Shown piece after piece: positions 19,102 through 27,107 of a DNA stretch of 64,000 bases. The position numbers were made by a program, and so were the translations under genes. Within the stretch, counting starts at the first letter, position 1; each line of letters starts with the position of its first letter. Under the pieces are notes generated by a model. The model was not told the DNA's origin, searched no databases, and saw nothing but the letters and a program-made list of their open reading frames with translations. The stretch spans positions 434,001-498,000 of the forward strand of contig VWVT01000003.1 of NCBI GenBank assembly GCA_008638415.1, written 5' to 3'. The DNA is from Nocardiopsis sinuspersici. Lineage in GTDB: Bacteria; Actinomycetota; Actinomycetes; Streptosporangiales; Streptosporangiaceae.

Positions 19102-19767
19102 TCAGCCGGTGAACCCGCGCAGCAGCTCACCGCGGGCGCGGGCGACCCGCGAGCGGATCGTGCCCACGGGGACGCCCTCCGACCGGGCGGCCTCGGCGTA
19201 GGTCAGACCCTCGACCCGGGTGAGGACGAACGCCCGCCTCCGCTCGGCCGAAAGCCCGTCCAGCAGGGCGCGCAGGGCGACGTACTCGTCGAACCGGGCC
19301 GACCGCTCGGGGAGCAGGTCCCAGTCGGTCGGGTGCACGCAGTCGGGCCGCGCCGCGTCGCTGCGGTAGCGGTCGACGACGGTGTTGCGGGCGATGGCCA
19401 GCAGCCAGGCCCGTGCCGGGGCGCGTTCGGCGAACCGCGGCAGGCCGCGCAGTGCCCGCAGGTAGGTCTCCTGGGTGAGTTCCTCGACCCGGTCGGAGTG
19501 GACTCTGCGGGCGATGTAGCGGGTGACGTCGGGGCGGGTGTGCCGGACGAACGCCTCCAGCGCGCTGTCCGAACCCCCGCGTGCGGCGAGCGCCAGCCGG
19601 TCGAGTTCGCGGCGGTGCTCCTCGGGGGAGCGCGACCCTCCCTCCGGGACCGGTGCGGCGGTCGGGGGCACGCCGGCGGGACGGTCGGTCCGCGGGCGGT
19701 GCGCGGGGCCCCGGGAGGGGTGGCGCGCCCGCAGGCGCTGTTCCTGGAACGTGGTGTCGGTGGGCAT
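19102..19767 (-). CDS. ECF-type RNA polymerase sigma factor
   Basis: A 221-residue sigma-70 family regulator. Region 2 reads RPDVTRYIARRVHSDRVEEL then TQETYLRALRGLPRF and RAWLLAIARNTVVDRYRSDA; region 4 reads LDGLSAERRRAFVLTRVEGL followed by YAEAARSEGVPVGTIRSRVA, a clear helix-turn-helix. ATG 19767 follows CGGAG. No anti-sigma gene is adjacent. It lies downstream, same strand, of a membrane protein, DyP peroxidase and PCuAC gene, so a role in copper or redox stress is plausible but inferred. The 265-nt gap upstream of it is GC-rich with nothing recognisable. Confidence 0.92.
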   Translation of the reverse strand: MPTDTTFQEQRLRARHPSRGPAHRPRTDRPAGVPPTAAPVPEGGSRSPEEHRRELDRLALAARGGSDSALEAFVRHTRPDVTRYIARRVHSDRVEELTQETYLRALRGLPRFAERAPARAWLLAIARNTVVDRYRSDAARPDCVHPTDWDLLPERSARFDEYVALRALLDGLSAERRRAFVLTRVEGLTYAEAARSEGVPVGTIRSRVARARGELLRGFTG

Positions 19768-20032
19768 CGGTGCTCCGGGTTCCGGGCGCGCACGACCGTC
19801 CCGGCGGCCGACGGCCCCGGGCGGGGTGGTGCGCGCGGTGGCGGAAGACGTGCGCGGCCGGCCTCGCGGCGGAGGCCGGACGCGGGCACGCGGGAACCAG
19901 GCGTGCGCGGGGCCGTGTGCGGCACGGCGGGGCCGCGGCACGCCGAGGGCGCGGGTCCTCCCGGGGCGCGCGGACACGGGGCCGGAGGCGGCCCGGGGAC
20001 AGTGTGCGCGAAGCGGTCCGGGAGAACACGCC

Positions 20033-20593
20033 CTAGAGCGCCGGCGGGCCCCTCAGGACCAGGCTGTGCCGCAGGTAGGGCGTGACGGGCGCGGGCGCGT
20101 CCCGCTCCGGGAACGGGGACGACGGCACCCGTTCGGGTGTCAGGCGCGGTACCGCGAGCACCAGGAGGGGCAACAGCGCGGAGGCGGTCAGGCGCAGGTA
20201 GGAGAAGAGCGCCGCCTCGCCCTGGCGCAGCCACCAGGCGCACACGGCGCCCGCCGCCATGTGGGCCGCGAGCATGTCGGCGCCGCCCGGGGCGGCCTCC
20301 ACGGCGGCGGGGCCGGCCGCGTGGGCGCCGTGGGCGCCCGCCGACTGGGCCGTGGAGAACACCAGGTGCAGGGCCAGCTGGCCCCACGCCATCCACCCGG
20401 CGATCGCGCCGAGTCCGCGTTCGCGGCCGGTCGCGGCCCAGGCGAAGGCGTAGACCAGGGCGGCGCCCGCGAGCAGGCCGCCGAACGGAACGCCGTGGTC
20501 CGAGGTCAGGGTGTGGCCGCCCACGGACACGGCGGTGCACACCGAGGCGAACACCCCGGCGCGGGCCGCGCGCAGGGGTGGCCGCTCCGTCAT
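20033..20593 (-). CDS. Integral membrane protein of the DyP/PCuAC cluster
   Basis: A 186-residue protein with about five hydrophobic helices (near residues 12-30, 37-55, 60-80, 105-122 and 135-150). Helices carry several His and Met residues (GGHTLTSDHG; GAHGAHAAG; DMLAAHMAAG), which would suit a metal-linked role, but no family name is certain. It follows the DyP gene by 92 nt on the same strand. In Streptomyces lividans a membrane protein gene also accompanies the DtpA/ECuC copper-trafficking genes; orthology is not shown here. Confidence 0.8.
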   Translation of the reverse strand: MTERPPLRAARAGVFASVCTAVSVGGHTLTSDHGVPFGGLLAGAALVYAFAWAATGRERGLGAIAGWMAWGQLALHLVFSTAQSAGAHGAHAAGPAAVEAAPGGADMLAAHMAAGAVCAWWLRQGEAALFSYLRLTASALLPLLVLAVPRLTPERVPSSPFPERDAPAPVTPYLRHSLVLRGPPAL

Positions 20594-20685
20594 GGGTTCA
20601 TCGTCGCACCCGCTCGTCCCGCCCCGTGTCCGGGGTCCGCCGGGGCCGGCGGCTCCTCCTGGGGACGGTGCGCGTGCGGCGGGGC

Positions 20686-21894
20686 TCATCCCCCGAACAG
20701 GGCCTGGCCCACGTACCCTCCCTCCTCGCAGCCCGGTGGGACGGCGAACACCGCCGACCCCACGGCGGTCACCCACTCGTTGAGCAGGTCCAACTCGTCC
20801 AGGCGCCTCTGGAGGGGGACGAACTGGCGCAGCGGATCGGCCTGGTAGGAGGCGAACAGCAGCCCCGCGTCCTGGCCGCCGGAGTCCCGGTGGTCGTAGT
20901 TGTAGCCGCGGCGGAAGATCCGCTGGTCCGGGTCGTCGGTGCGGGCCCGGCGTATGTGGGCGAAGTCGGCGATGACGGCCAGGCCGGAGCCGTCCGTGGC
21001 CTCCAGGTCCGCCTCGTCGTGCTCCTCGGTCCCGGTCAGCGGCGCGCCGTTGTCCATGCGGCGGCCGATGACCGCCTCCCGCGCGGGCCGGTCCAGCTCG
21101 TCCCAGGCGTCCAGGTGGGTGGCGATCCGGCGCAGCACCAGGCTCGTGCCGCCCTCCATCCACCCAGGCCCGCCTCCGCCCCACACCAGCCGGTCGAAGT
21201 CCCCGGTTCCCGGCGCCGGGTTGACGGTGCCGTCCACCTGTCCCATCAGGTTGCGCATGGTGGTGCCCCCGGCCTGGGACCCGTGGGCACGGCGGAATCC
21301 GGTCTGCGTCCACCGCACCCGAGCGAAGGACCGCGTGTCCTTGAGCATCATCCGCACCGCGTGGGAGACGGTGACGGGATCGTCCGCGCATACCTGGAGC
21401 AGGAGGTCCGCCTCGCCCCAGGCCGGGTCGAGCCGGTCGTGGTCGAAGTCCGGCAGCGGCCTCAGCCAGTCCGGTACGGCGGCGGCGTCCACCCGTTCCA
21501 CCAGACCCCTGCCGAAACCGAACGTGGTGGTGAGCCGGGCCGGGACCTCGGCGAGTTCGGGCTCGGTGTCGGCCAGGGCGGGTTCGCCCCGGGACATGCG
21601 CGCCGCGTCGTCGCTGAGCAGCCGCATGAGCCGGCGCACCCCGTCGGGGCCGGTCCGCGGTTCCAGGTCCAGGGCGACGAAGGTGCCGTGCGCCTGCGGC
21701 GGAGTCTCCACCCCCGCCTGGCGGGCGCCGTGGAACGGTACGGTCAGCGTGCCGTTGAGGGCGGGGACCCCGGGGGCCGGCGCCGGTTCCGCGGCCCACC
21801 GGTGGGCGAGCGCGCCCCCGGCGGCACCGGCGCCCGCGGCGGCGCCGCCGAGGAGCAGGCCCCGGCGGCTGAACCGTGTCCTGCCGTCACCCAT
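20686..21894 (-). CDS. Dye-decolourising (DyP-type) heme peroxidase, Tat-exported (DtpA-like)
   Basis: Heme peroxidase predicted to be exported folded. The 402-residue sequence begins with a twin-arginine signal (RTRFSRRGLLLGG...GAAGG). The DyP hallmark GQVDGTVNP carries the distal Asp221, and FAHIRRA contains the proximal heme ligand His313; a conserved arginine follows in the same region. The gene overlaps the upstream PCuAC gene as TGATG, a sign of translational coupling. In Streptomyces lividans a similar enzyme (DtpA) works with ECuC and Sco in maturing the copper oxidase GlxA; a Sco gene is not visible here. Confidence 0.93.
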   Translation of the reverse strand: MGDGRTRFSRRGLLLGGAAAGAGAAGGALAHRWAAEPAPAPGVPALNGTLTVPFHGARQAGVETPPQAHGTFVALDLEPRTGPDGVRRLMRLLSDDAARMSRGEPALADTEPELAEVPARLTTTFGFGRGLVERVDAAAVPDWLRPLPDFDHDRLDPAWGEADLLLQVCADDPVTVSHAVRMMLKDTRSFARVRWTQTGFRRAHGSQAGGTTMRNLMGQVDGTVNPAPGTGDFDRLVWGGGGPGWMEGGTSLVLRRIATHLDAWDELDRPAREAVIGRRMDNGAPLTGTEEHDEADLEATDGSGLAVIADFAHIRRARTDDPDQRIFRRGYNYDHRDSGGQDAGLLFASYQADPLRQFVPLQRRLDELDLLNEWVTAVGSAVFAVPPGCEEGGYVGQALFGG

Positions 21895-22517
21895 CAGTGG
21901 CCCCCGTGCCCTTCGTGCTCCCCGCTCGGGGAGTCCTCCTGCTCTCCGTCCGGGGACTCCTCGTGCTCCTCGCCGTGGCCGCCCTCGTACTCCTCGTCGG
22001 CCCCGGCGTAGTCCTTGACGGCCGCGGTGAACTCCGCCGTGGAACCGTCGGAGAACTCCACGGTGACGGCCGCCTCGGCCCCCGGTTCGAGGTCCTCGGC
22101 CAGGTCCATGAGCATGATGTGGTCGGCGCCGGGCGCCAGCAGGCGGCTGCCTCCGGCGGGGATGGTGAAGCCGCCCTCCTTCTCGCGCATGGTGGAGTCG
22201 ACCCCCTCGGTGGTGGACTCGTGCAGTTCGACCGCTCCCGCGGCGTCGTAGCTCGCGGAGACGAGGGTGATCTCCCCGCCGGATCCGTTGACCAGTTCCC
22301 CGAAGACGCCGGTCATCCCCTCCTCCGCGGTGACGGCCTTGACCCAGGGGGCGGTCACGGAGAAGGAGTCGGCGGCGGTCGCCGCCGTGTCGGCCTCCCG
22401 GTCCGCGGAGGCGGAGCTCTCCTCCCCGGGCGCGGTCTCCCCGCACGCGGTGAGGGTGAGGCCGAGACAGAGCAGGGAGGCGGTCCAGGCGGTACGGGTG
22501 GTGCGGACGCGATCCAT
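21894..22517 (-). CDS. PCuAC-domain copper chaperone lipoprotein (ECuC-like)
   Basis: An extracytoplasmic Cu(I) chaperone of 207 residues. The start MDRVRTTRTAWTASLLCLGL leads to an LTAC lipobox. The PCuAC copper site is the conserved pattern of His in VELHES, Met in DSTMRE and HIMLM further on. The C-terminus (from ~175) is rich in His, Glu and Asp (GGHGEEHEES; EHEGHGGH) and could act as an extra metal-binding tail. ATG 22517 (GGAG upstream) is chosen over 22559. It begins the transcription unit PCuAC-DyP-membrane protein. Confidence 0.92.
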   Translation of the reverse strand: MDRVRTTRTAWTASLLCLGLTLTACGETAPGEESSASADREADTAATAADSFSVTAPWVKAVTAEEGMTGVFGELVNGSGGEITLVSASYDAAGAVELHESTTEGVDSTMREKEGGFTIPAGGSRLLAPGADHIMLMDLAEDLEPGAEAAVTVEFSDGSTAEFTAAVKDYAGADEEYEGGHGEEHEESPDGEQEDSPSGEHEGHGGH

Positions 22518-22619
22518 GTTCTCTCCATGGGCTCGGGCCGCGTTCTCGCGGCCGTTCACCCCACGGGTCGGTCCGGGGCGCCGTCCGGTTCCCGGTGTCC
22601 TCCGTCACTCGCGCCGCAC

Positions 22620-22659
22620 ACGACGGGCCCCGCGGGAGTGCTCCCGCGGGGCCCGTCGT
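22620..22659. terminator. Strong hairpin in the Hsp20-PCuAC gap
   Basis: A perfect 19-bp stem with only TG at its centre. It lies downstream of hsp20 (ends 22855) and upstream of the PCuAC start, so it most likely ends the BCCT-hsp20 transcript. The 337-nt gap (22518-22854) otherwise shows no gene; some ORFs across it are translations of this palindrome. Confidence 0.85.
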
Positions 22660-22854
22660 ACGTCGTGGGCGGCCGGCCAGGCGGTGTTTCCTTGAGGCTC
22701 CGCCGCGCTTCGCCCCGCGCTCGGACGCCGCAGGTACGGAAGCCCCCGGTCCCCGCGGGTGCGCCCACCCGTACCTCACGGGCGCACCGCGGGACCTCCG
22801 GCGGCCCCGTCGGCGCCCTCACCACCCCTCAGCGGCACAGGGCCGGGTCGAAGC

Positions 22855-23331
22855 CTAGGGCTTCTGGTCCTTCGACCGCTTGCGGATGGTGATGCGCCGG
22901 GGCCCGCGGGCGTTGGCGGCGCCGTGCACCACCACCTCCAGCAGCCCGTCGCCGTGGACGGCCTCGATGTCCTGCTCGTCCACCGCCTCGGGGAGGCTGA
23001 TCTCCCGGCGGAACTTGCCCATGAACCGTTCCGAGGAGTAGTAGACGACGTCCACCTCGTCCCGCTGGCGCTCACCGCTGATGGTGAGGATCCCGTTGTT
23101 GAGGCTCACGGCCACGTCCTGTTCCCGCACCCCCGGTACCTCGCAGCGGATGACCAGGTCGTCGCCCCGGGCGAGGATGTCGGTGGGCGGACTCCAGGCG
23201 TCGGCGTGCCCGCGCTCGCGCTCACCGGCGTTGCCGGTCTCCATCGAGGACATGCTGTCGGAGATGCGGTTCATCTCGGTGATCATGTCCACCACGCCGT
23301 GGAAGGGATTGCTGAATCGCTTCGGTGCCAC
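22855..23331 (-). CDS. Hsp20 / alpha-crystallin small heat-shock protein
   Basis: A 158-residue holdase chaperone. The alpha-crystallin domain runs from ~50 to ~145 (PTDILARGDDLVIRCEVPGV; NNGILTISGERQRDE; FRREISLPEAVDEQDIEA; LLEVVVHGAA). The short basic tail (RKRSKDQKP) replaces the usual IXI motif. GTG 23331 has an ideal AAGGAGG. It lies 50 nt after the BCCT gene on the same strand with no heat-shock operator (HAIR, CIRCE or RheA type) visible in the gap, so it may be co-transcribed with the osmolyte transporter. Confidence 0.93.
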   Translation of the reverse strand: MAPKRFSNPFHGVVDMITEMNRISDSMSSMETGNAGERERGHADAWSPPTDILARGDDLVIRCEVPGVREQDVAVSLNNGILTISGERQRDEVDVVYYSSERFMGKFRREISLPEAVDEQDIEAVHGDGLLEVVVHGAANARGPRRITIRKRSKDQKP

Positions 23332-23381
23332 GGTGGCCTCCTTCTTTCCTCGTGCTGTCGGGACCTACCCGTGCGTTTGGC

Positions 23382-24986
23382 TCACCGGGGACCGGCCGGG
23401 TGGACGTGGTCCTCGGCGCGCTGTTCCTTGGGACCCCCCGGCCTGGGTTCGCTCGACAGCGCCTTGCCCAGGCCCCAGACCATGAGCAGCAGGATGATCG
23501 CGAAGGGCAGGCCGGTGACCACGGAGGCCGCCTGTAGCGCCGCCAGCGCGTTCTCCCCGCCCAGTACCAGCAGGACCAGGGTGACCGCCCCCTCGCTGAC
23601 GGCCCAGAAGGCGCGCTGGAGCTTGACCGGGTGGATGCTCCCGCCGCTGGCGAGCGTGTCCACCACCAGGGAGCCGGAGTCGGAGGAGGTGACGAAGAAG
23701 ACCGCCACCACGATGATGAGCAGGACGGAGATGACTCCGCCGACGATCGGTCCCACGGGCAGCAGTTCGATCATGCGGAAGGCGCGCTGCTCCTCGCTCA
23801 GCGCGCTCAGGCCGCCGTCCCGGAACAGTTCGTAGAACAGGCCGGAACCGCCGAACACCCCGAACCACAGGATGGACACGGCGACCGGGGCGAACAGCGC
23901 GCCGAGGATGAACTCGCGGATGGTGCGGCCGTAGGAGACCCGTGCCAGGAAGATGCCGACGAACGGGGCCCAGGAGATCCACCAGCCCCAGTAGAAGATG
24001 GGCCACGCGGTGGTCCAGTCGGCGGCCTGCTGGTCGATGCGCGGGCTGGGGAAGGCCAGGCTCCACTGGACGATGCTGCTCAGGTAGTCGCCCGCGGCCG
24101 TGATCATGATGCTGACGTTCCAGAGCTTGGGCCCCAGGACGAAGACGGCCACCAACAGCAGGAACGCCAGCCACAGGTTGATCATCGACAGCCGTCGGAT
24201 GCCCTTGTCGATACCCGCGAGCACGCTGAGGAGCGCGATCGAGGTGATCACGATGATGATGATCGACTGCACGAGGGAGTTGATCGGGACGCCGAAGACG
24301 TGGTTGAGCCCGCCGTTGATCTGAAGGGTGCCCAGACCCAGTGAGGTGGCCAGGCCGAAGATCGTGCCGAAGATCGCGAGGATGTCCACGATGTGCCCGG
24401 GCCAGCCGAAGACGCGGTCGCCCAGGAGCGGGTGGAGTGCGGAGGCGGGCCGCAGGGGGAGTCCCTTGCGGAAGGCGAAGTAGCCCAGGGCCAGCCCGAG
24501 CGCGATGTAGATGGCCCAGGGGTGGAAGCTCCAGTGGAAGTAGCTCAGTGACAGGGCCTCGGTCGCGGCCTCGGGCGGGGGCGGTTCCCCCTCCGGGGGG
24601 ACGAACTCGGCCGAGCGCGGAGAGGTCAGGTGGTGGATGGGCTCCGACACACCCCAGAAGACCAGGCCGATCCCCATGCCGGTGGTGAAGAGCATGGCGA
24701 ACCAGGCCAGCGTCCCGAACTCGGGTCGGGAGTCGGGCGGTCCCAGGCGGATCTTCCCGAACCGGCTGAGCATGAGGAAGAGCGCCACCAGGAGGAAGAA
24801 GGTGGTGGACAGGACGTAGAGCCAGCCCAGCTTCATCCCGATCCAGTCACGGGCGGTGGTGGCCGCGTTCAGCAGCGGCTCGGTGGCGACGATCCCCGCG
24901 ACGACGAAGGCGAGGATCACGATTCCGGAGACCGCGAAGACCGTGGGGTTGGTGTGTTCTCGGATGTACTCGCGTAGGGGTGAGAT
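23382..24986 (-). CDS. BCCT family betaine/carnitine/choline transporter, probable AUC start
   Basis: A 12-helix osmolyte transporter. BCCT signatures are GMGIGLVFWGVSEPIHH and the tryptophan-rich segment IFYWGWWISWAPFVGIFLAR; TSSDSGSLVVDTLASGG follows in a late helix. The first ordinary start in frame is GTG 24920, but that cuts into helix 1 and has no ribosome-binding site. At 24986 an ATC codon is preceded by GGAAGGAG at 5-nt spacing and adds SPLREYIREHTNPTVFAVSG, including the family's NPxVFxxS lead-in. I therefore start here (534 residues); it is a rare initiation codon or an ATG misread. Hsp20 follows. Confidence 0.85.
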   Translation of the reverse strand: MSPLREYIREHTNPTVFAVSGIVILAFVVAGIVATEPLLNAATTARDWIGMKLGWLYVLSTTFFLLVALFLMLSRFGKIRLGPPDSRPEFGTLAWFAMLFTTGMGIGLVFWGVSEPIHHLTSPRSAEFVPPEGEPPPPEAATEALSLSYFHWSFHPWAIYIALGLALGYFAFRKGLPLRPASALHPLLGDRVFGWPGHIVDILAIFGTIFGLATSLGLGTLQINGGLNHVFGVPINSLVQSIIIIVITSIALLSVLAGIDKGIRRLSMINLWLAFLLLVAVFVLGPKLWNVSIMITAAGDYLSSIVQWSLAFPSPRIDQQAADWTTAWPIFYWGWWISWAPFVGIFLARVSYGRTIREFILGALFAPVAVSILWFGVFGGSGLFYELFRDGGLSALSEEQRAFRMIELLPVGPIVGGVISVLLIIVVAVFFVTSSDSGSLVVDTLASGGSIHPVKLQRAFWAVSEGAVTLVLLVLGGENALAALQAASVVTGLPFAIILLLMVWGLGKALSSEPRPGGPKEQRAEDHVHPAGPR

Positions 24987-25172
24987 GGTGACTCCTTCCC
25001 AGCCCCGGAGGGTCGAACATCCCCTGCGCGGGGGACGACGGGCCGTTGCGCTTTCGGCCCATGGACATGTCTCGTGGGATGGTAGGGGCTGGGCGCCATG
25101 TCATGAAGCAACCGCGCAACAGCGGAGTGTCGCCCTATGAGGGGCGAAGCATGCTTTTCGGGTCCATGGCCC

Positions 25173-25694
25173 CTATCGACCCGGTTCAGCGGCCAGCCGG
25201 TCGAGGGTGCCGCCGATCCTGTCCAGCCAGTCCGCGATCGTGGCCAGTTCCTCCACCGAGTAGCCGGCGTGCGCGGCGGTCATCGCCTCGCCCACCCCCA
25301 GCGCTCCGGCACCGCCCACGCGCTCGGCGTCCCCCGTCAGCCGGACGGCCACCTTGCGCCGGTCCTCGGGGTGGCGGGCGCGCTCGACCAGGCCGTGCGC
25401 CTCCAGCCGGTCGATCACCCCGGTCACCGAACCGGTGGACAGGCACAGGCTGTCGGCGATCTCCCCGGGTGTCAGGGAACCGTTCACGCGCAGCAGTGTG
25501 TAGCACTGGAAGTCGGTCGGGTTCATCCCCGTGTGCTCGGCCATCCGGTGCAGCAAACGGATGAGCCGTACGGCGAGTCGCTGCCCGTCGGACCGCAGGG
25601 CGTCGTAGAGTTCGGCGCGCGACCTGGCCTCGGGCTCCGCCGGACGGGGCCCCTCGGAACCGGATGGAGAGGGTGCGGTCGACGCGGTGTCCAT
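25173..25694 (-). CDS. MarR family transcriptional regulator
   Basis: A 173-residue winged-helix repressor-like protein. The DNA-binding part is LTPGEIADSLCLSTGSVTGV followed by IDRLEAHGLVERARHPEDRR and KVAVRLT (the wing). ATG 25694 has GAGGGG upstream. It stands between crtE (divergent, 136-nt gap) and the BCCT gene (downstream, same strand, 186-nt gap), so it could control either; the locus alone does not decide. A 6-bp hairpin (25130-25147) lies after its stop. Confidence 0.92.
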   Translation of the reverse strand: MDTASTAPSPSGSEGPRPAEPEARSRAELYDALRSDGQRLAVRLIRLLHRMAEHTGMNPTDFQCYTLLRVNGSLTPGEIADSLCLSTGSVTGVIDRLEAHGLVERARHPEDRRKVAVRLTGDAERVGGAGALGVGEAMTAAHAGYSVEELATIADWLDRIGGTLDRLAAEPGR

Positions 25695-25830
25695 GGTTCC
25701 CCTCTCGCACTCGCGCGACCGGTGCCTCCGGTCGTCCCTGGAAGTCTAAGCGTCGCGGCTCGCGGAGCCCCTTCCGAGACGGGGCACATCTTCGGCACGG
25801 GGGAGGGATTCGTCCCCAGCGAGGAGGGCA

Positions 25831-27048
25831 GTGGTGCGCCTACCAAGGTTCATGGAAATGGAATCCGAGCCTTCCGGGCGTGAAGTCCGGGACCGTCCCG
25901 GGGAGGACGCCGTCAATCCCATCCTGAACACCCACGAGCACACCGGCCACGAGTACGCCGGCCACGGGAGCGGTGCGGTCGGGGACGACCGCGCCGCCCT
26001 GGACGGTGCGCTGCGGCACTACCTCGAACGCAGGCTCGGTGACGCCGAGCGCGTCGACGGCGAGTTCGGCAGGGACCTGGCCGGAACGACCGTCCGCTTC
26101 ACCCTGGGCGGGGGCAAGAGGATGCGGTCCCGACTGGCGTGGTGGGGATGGATCGCGGGCGGGGGCACGTCCCACGGGGACGCGGCGCGCTCCGCCCTCC
26201 AGGCCTGCGCCGCGTTGGAGCTCATCCAGACCTGCGCGCTCGTCCACGACGACGTGATGGACGGCTCCCCGACCCGCCGGGGCCGCCCCTCGGTGCACGC
26301 CGACCACGTCGGCGAGCACCTGCGTGAGGGGTTCGCCGGAGAGCCCCGCCGCTACGGCGAGGCGCTGGCCGTGCTCGTGGGGGACCTCGCCCTGGTGTGG
26401 GCCGACGACATGCTGGGCGAGGCGCTGCCGGGCGTCCCCGAGCCCGCGCGGGGCAGGGCCGTGTGGCGGGAGCTGCGCACGGAGATCATGGCCGGACAGT
26501 TCCTCGACGTGCGCGCCCAGGCGCGCCGGGAACGCTCGGAGGAGGCGGCCCTGCGCGTGGACCTGCTCAAGACGGCCTCCTACAGCGTCGAGCGGCCCCT
26601 GCACCTGGGCGCGGCGATGGCCGGGGCGGGCCCGGAGACCGTGGAGGCGCTGCGCGACTACGGCAGGGACGTCGGTACGGCCTTCCAGCTGCGCGACGAC
26701 CTCCTCGGCGTCTACGGGGACAGCGACCGGACCGGAAAACCGGTGGGCGAGGACATCCGCGAGGGCAAGTGCACCCTGCTGCTCGTCGCCGGTATCCGCC
26801 TGGCGCGGGAGCGCGGGGACACCGCCGCTCTGCGGCTGCTCGACCTGGTCGGCGCCCCCGGCGCGGACGCGGACCCTGTCGAGGTGGCCGACGCCCTGGA
26901 CCGCGTCGGAGCCCGCGACCTGGTCCGGCGCAGGCGCCGGGAGCTCGCCGCGCGGGGCGGGGCCCGGCTGGAGGGGCTCGACGCGCCCGGACCCGTGCTG
27001 GAGGGACTGCGCGCCCTGGCCGCCTCGACCGCACAGGACTCCCCATGA
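25831..27048 (+). CDS. crtE: Geranylgeranyl diphosphate synthase (polyprenyl synthetase)
   Basis: Makes the C20 precursor for carotenoids from IPP and allylic diphosphates. The 405-residue protein has the first aspartate-rich motif DDVMD (residues 140-144) with TLGGGKRMRSRL before it, and the second motif DDLLG near 289. The ~50-residue N-terminal extension is of low similarity. GTG 25831 and GTG 25834 both follow GAGGAGGG (25821-25828). It is the first gene of the forward unit crtE-crtI-crtB-Rieske and diverges from the MarR gene. Confidence 0.93.
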   Translation: MVRLPRFMEMESEPSGREVRDRPGEDAVNPILNTHEHTGHEYAGHGSGAVGDDRAALDGALRHYLERRLGDAERVDGEFGRDLAGTTVRFTLGGGKRMRSRLAWWGWIAGGGTSHGDAARSALQACAALELIQTCALVHDDVMDGSPTRRGRPSVHADHVGEHLREGFAGEPRRYGEALAVLVGDLALVWADDMLGEALPGVPEPARGRAVWRELRTEIMAGQFLDVRAQARRERSEEAALRVDLLKTASYSVERPLHLGAAMAGAGPETVEALRDYGRDVGTAFQLRDDLLGVYGDSDRTGKPVGEDIREGKCTLLLVAGIRLARERGDTAALRLLDLVGAPGADADPVEVADALDRVGARDLVRRRRRELAARGGARLEGLDAPGPVLEGLRALAASTAQDSP

Positions 27049-27107
27049 CGGGTCGTACGTGACACGGAGTGGGAGAGGTGTCCGCCCGACCGGAGAGGAG
27101 TACCGCC

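Noticed and set aside
22620..22659. Palindrome as a possible repeat of the dispersed family
   Set aside because: Its sequence (GGGCCCCGCGGGAG stem) is unrelated to GATCTTG-type copies; it is better explained as a terminator.
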